This document shows, piece by piece, positions 53,516-54,496 of a DNA stretch of 54,496 bases. The first letter of the stretch is position 1. Each line of letters starts with the position of its first letter. The DNA comes from an uncultured Bacteroidota bacterium (lineage in GTDB: Bacteria; Bacteroidota; Bacteroidia; Chitinophagales; LD1), in the NCBI GenBank assembly GCA_937894725.1, contig CALAYL010000020.1:1-54496 (forward strand), written 5' to 3'. The position numbers were made by a program, and so were the translations under genes. The notes beneath the pieces were generated by a model. The model was not told where the DNA came from, ran no database searches, and worked only from the letters and a program-made list of their open reading frames with translations.

Positions 53516-53647
53516 TTATGCTTTAGGGTCTGCAGTTACAGATTGCGATTGAGAATATGTAGGGCAAGTATGGCGATCGCAAGAAGATAGGGTAAATCCA
53601 ACGATGGCGATAACGGCTATAATTTTTAAAAATGCTTGATTGAACAT
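53516..53647 (-). CDS. very small lipoprotein (43 residues)
   Basis: A 43-codon frame from ATG at 53645-53647 to TAA at 53516-53518. Hydrophobic leader MFNQAFLKIIAVIAIVGF followed by lipobox LSSC (Cys23), then DRHTCPTYSQSQSVTADPKA. A perfect -7 promoter box stands 24 bases upstream, and the bacilliredoxin-like gene begins three bases after its stop. Leader, lipobox, promoter and spacing together support a true gene despite the length. The HTCPTY motif has a second cysteine close to the lipid anchor. Function unknown. Confidence 0.75.
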   Translation of the reverse strand: MFNQAFLKIIAVIAIVGFTLSSCDRHTCPTYSQSQSVTADPKA

Positions 53648-53670
53648 GATAGTATTTTACTTTTAAAACG

Positions 53671-53678
53671 CAAAACTA
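53671..53678 (-). promoter_or_regulatory. -7 promoter element of the small lipoprotein-brxC-der unit
   Basis: On the minus strand TAGTTTTG matches TAnnTTTG exactly, 23 bases before the ATG at 53647. Confidence 0.55.
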
Positions 53679-53796
53679 ACTAATTTTAGTGCATTAAAAA
53701 TAGAAAGTTTTGAAAAAAGTGATTGTTTTATATGCACGTGCAACACATATTTTGGCTACATGGGGTGGAAATAATACCTGCCATAAATAGAATTAG

Positions 53797-54468
53797 ACTT
53801 GCCTAACTCAGAAAAAATACCTGCACAAATGGGGTCAAGCTTTTTCAGAAAGGGACACGGCTAAGGGTATTGACCTAAATCTAAAATCCTATCAAATGCT
53901 TGAGGGTACAGACCTTTTAGCTATTGAAGGCATGAGTTACTCTACAGTCTTATCGTTGATGAGCGAAGTAGGTATCGATGGCATCAAAAAATTTGCATCT
54001 GCCAAACAATTTTGCTCGTGGCTTAGGTTGGCTCCAAACAACAAAGTAAGTGGGGGTAAAGTGCTCTCAAGTAAAATACCTAAAGGCAGTAATCGCCTTA
54101 AAATAGCATTGCGCAATGCCGCCAATGCCATCGGAAACTTGAAAGACTCCACTCCACTCAGCGATTTTTTTTATCGAATAAATTTTAGAAAATGAAGAGT
54201 ATCTGCTGTGAGTGCAACTGCTAGAATGAAGTATAGCGAATCAAGAATACCTTAAAAAATAAAAAAACATGAGTAAAATTAGCCGTCATCATTTGGAATA
54301 ACTTGTCCAGTGTTTTCGGGATGGTAGTAAAGGGCGTTCAATACATCAACCCAGAATGATATCTGTTTTTTAGATCAAAAAAGAAAATTAGGTTTAGTGA
54401 AGAGAATTCAAAAACAAATTGATAAATTTGAATTGACTAGGGATGATTTGAAATTTATAGCTAATTGA
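53797..54468 (+). pseudogene. decayed 3' part of an IS110-family transposase gene
   Basis: The C-terminal transposase_20 region (PF02371 type) is recognisable: AIEGMSYSTVLSLMSEVGIDG, SWLRLAPNNKVSGGKVLSS, PKGSNRLKIALRNAANAIGN, DSTPLSDFFYRINFRK. The frame opens from 53797 without a start until ATG 53896. An in-frame TGA at 54193-54195 replaces a glycine codon, after which RVSAVSATAR continues in frame; after about 50 foreign bases KLAVIIWN resumes at 54276 in another frame, and FLDQKRKLGLVKRIQKQID returns to the first frame from 54367, ending at TGA 54466-54468. The DEDD catalytic domain is missing. No ends of the element were identified. Confidence 0.85.
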
Positions 54469-54496
54469 TTTTTAGTGATATAAAATTACGTTAATC

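Noticed and set aside
1..54496. Prophage, CRISPR array, restriction or toxin-antitoxin system
   Set aside because: No phage, cas, methylase or toxin families were recognised and no spaced direct repeats were seen.

Overview
The window is a gene-dense stretch of about 54.5 kb from the chromosome of a member of the Bacteroidota (Bacteroidetes). The evidence is internal. DNA is AT-rich. Three exported proteins carry a C-terminal type IX secretion (T9SS) sorting domain with the PNP motif, and one of them also has PKD and SprB repeats. Lipoboxes are of the Bacteroidota kind. Perfect matches to the phylum's unusual -7 promoter element TAnnTTTG lie just upstream of several genes. Family-level placement is not possible from the sequence alone. 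No tRNA, rRNA, CRISPR array or riboswitch was recognised, and no gap between genes exceeds 300 bases.

Layout. 1-3.1 kb: glycosyltransferase and GT-C/TPR membrane protein (minus). 3.2-10.3 kb: ribH, a T9SS cargo protein, then a minus operon of a double-ATPase peptide importer subunit, a soluble hybrid-like histidine kinase and prfC, and dps. 10.4-16.7 kb: gcvP, a small exported beta-sandwich protein, a peptide-binding lipoprotein and a nucleoside phosphorylase. 16.7-22.1 kb: a 1,223-residue NtrY-like kinase, mazG and pdhB. 22.2-28.6 kb: a tandem pair of secreted M43 metalloproteases. 28.7-36.6 kb: mutS2, an aldo/keto reductase and pyrE in one orientation; Nudix, pdxJ and small unknowns; then pyrC.

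36.7-47.7 kb is the most coherent accessory region. It holds a Na+/solute symporter with an outer-membrane barrel protein, a cation/proton antiporter with a Crp/Fnr-type regulator, and then a tightly packed plus-strand operon of GNAT-nitrilase, tandem UspA, a KimA-like APC permease, MscS channel and an alpha/beta-hydrolase lipoprotein. A Kbp-like (BON-LysM) potassium-binding protein converges on the operon's end. I read this as a potassium/osmotic-stress locus. An FNR-like palindrome lies between the regulator gene and the operon. This is the best candidate in the window for a co-ordinated system not described as such; function is inferred.

47.8-54.5 kb: lipoproteins, a GtrA/CDP-alcohol phosphatidyltransferase pair, cystathionine beta-synthase, a cysteine-rich YkgJ-family protein, der, a bacilliredoxin-like protein preceded by an overlooked 43-residue lipoprotein, and finally the decayed 3' part of an IS110-family transposase, the only mobile-element trace. 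Most of the window is ordinary housekeeping sequence.
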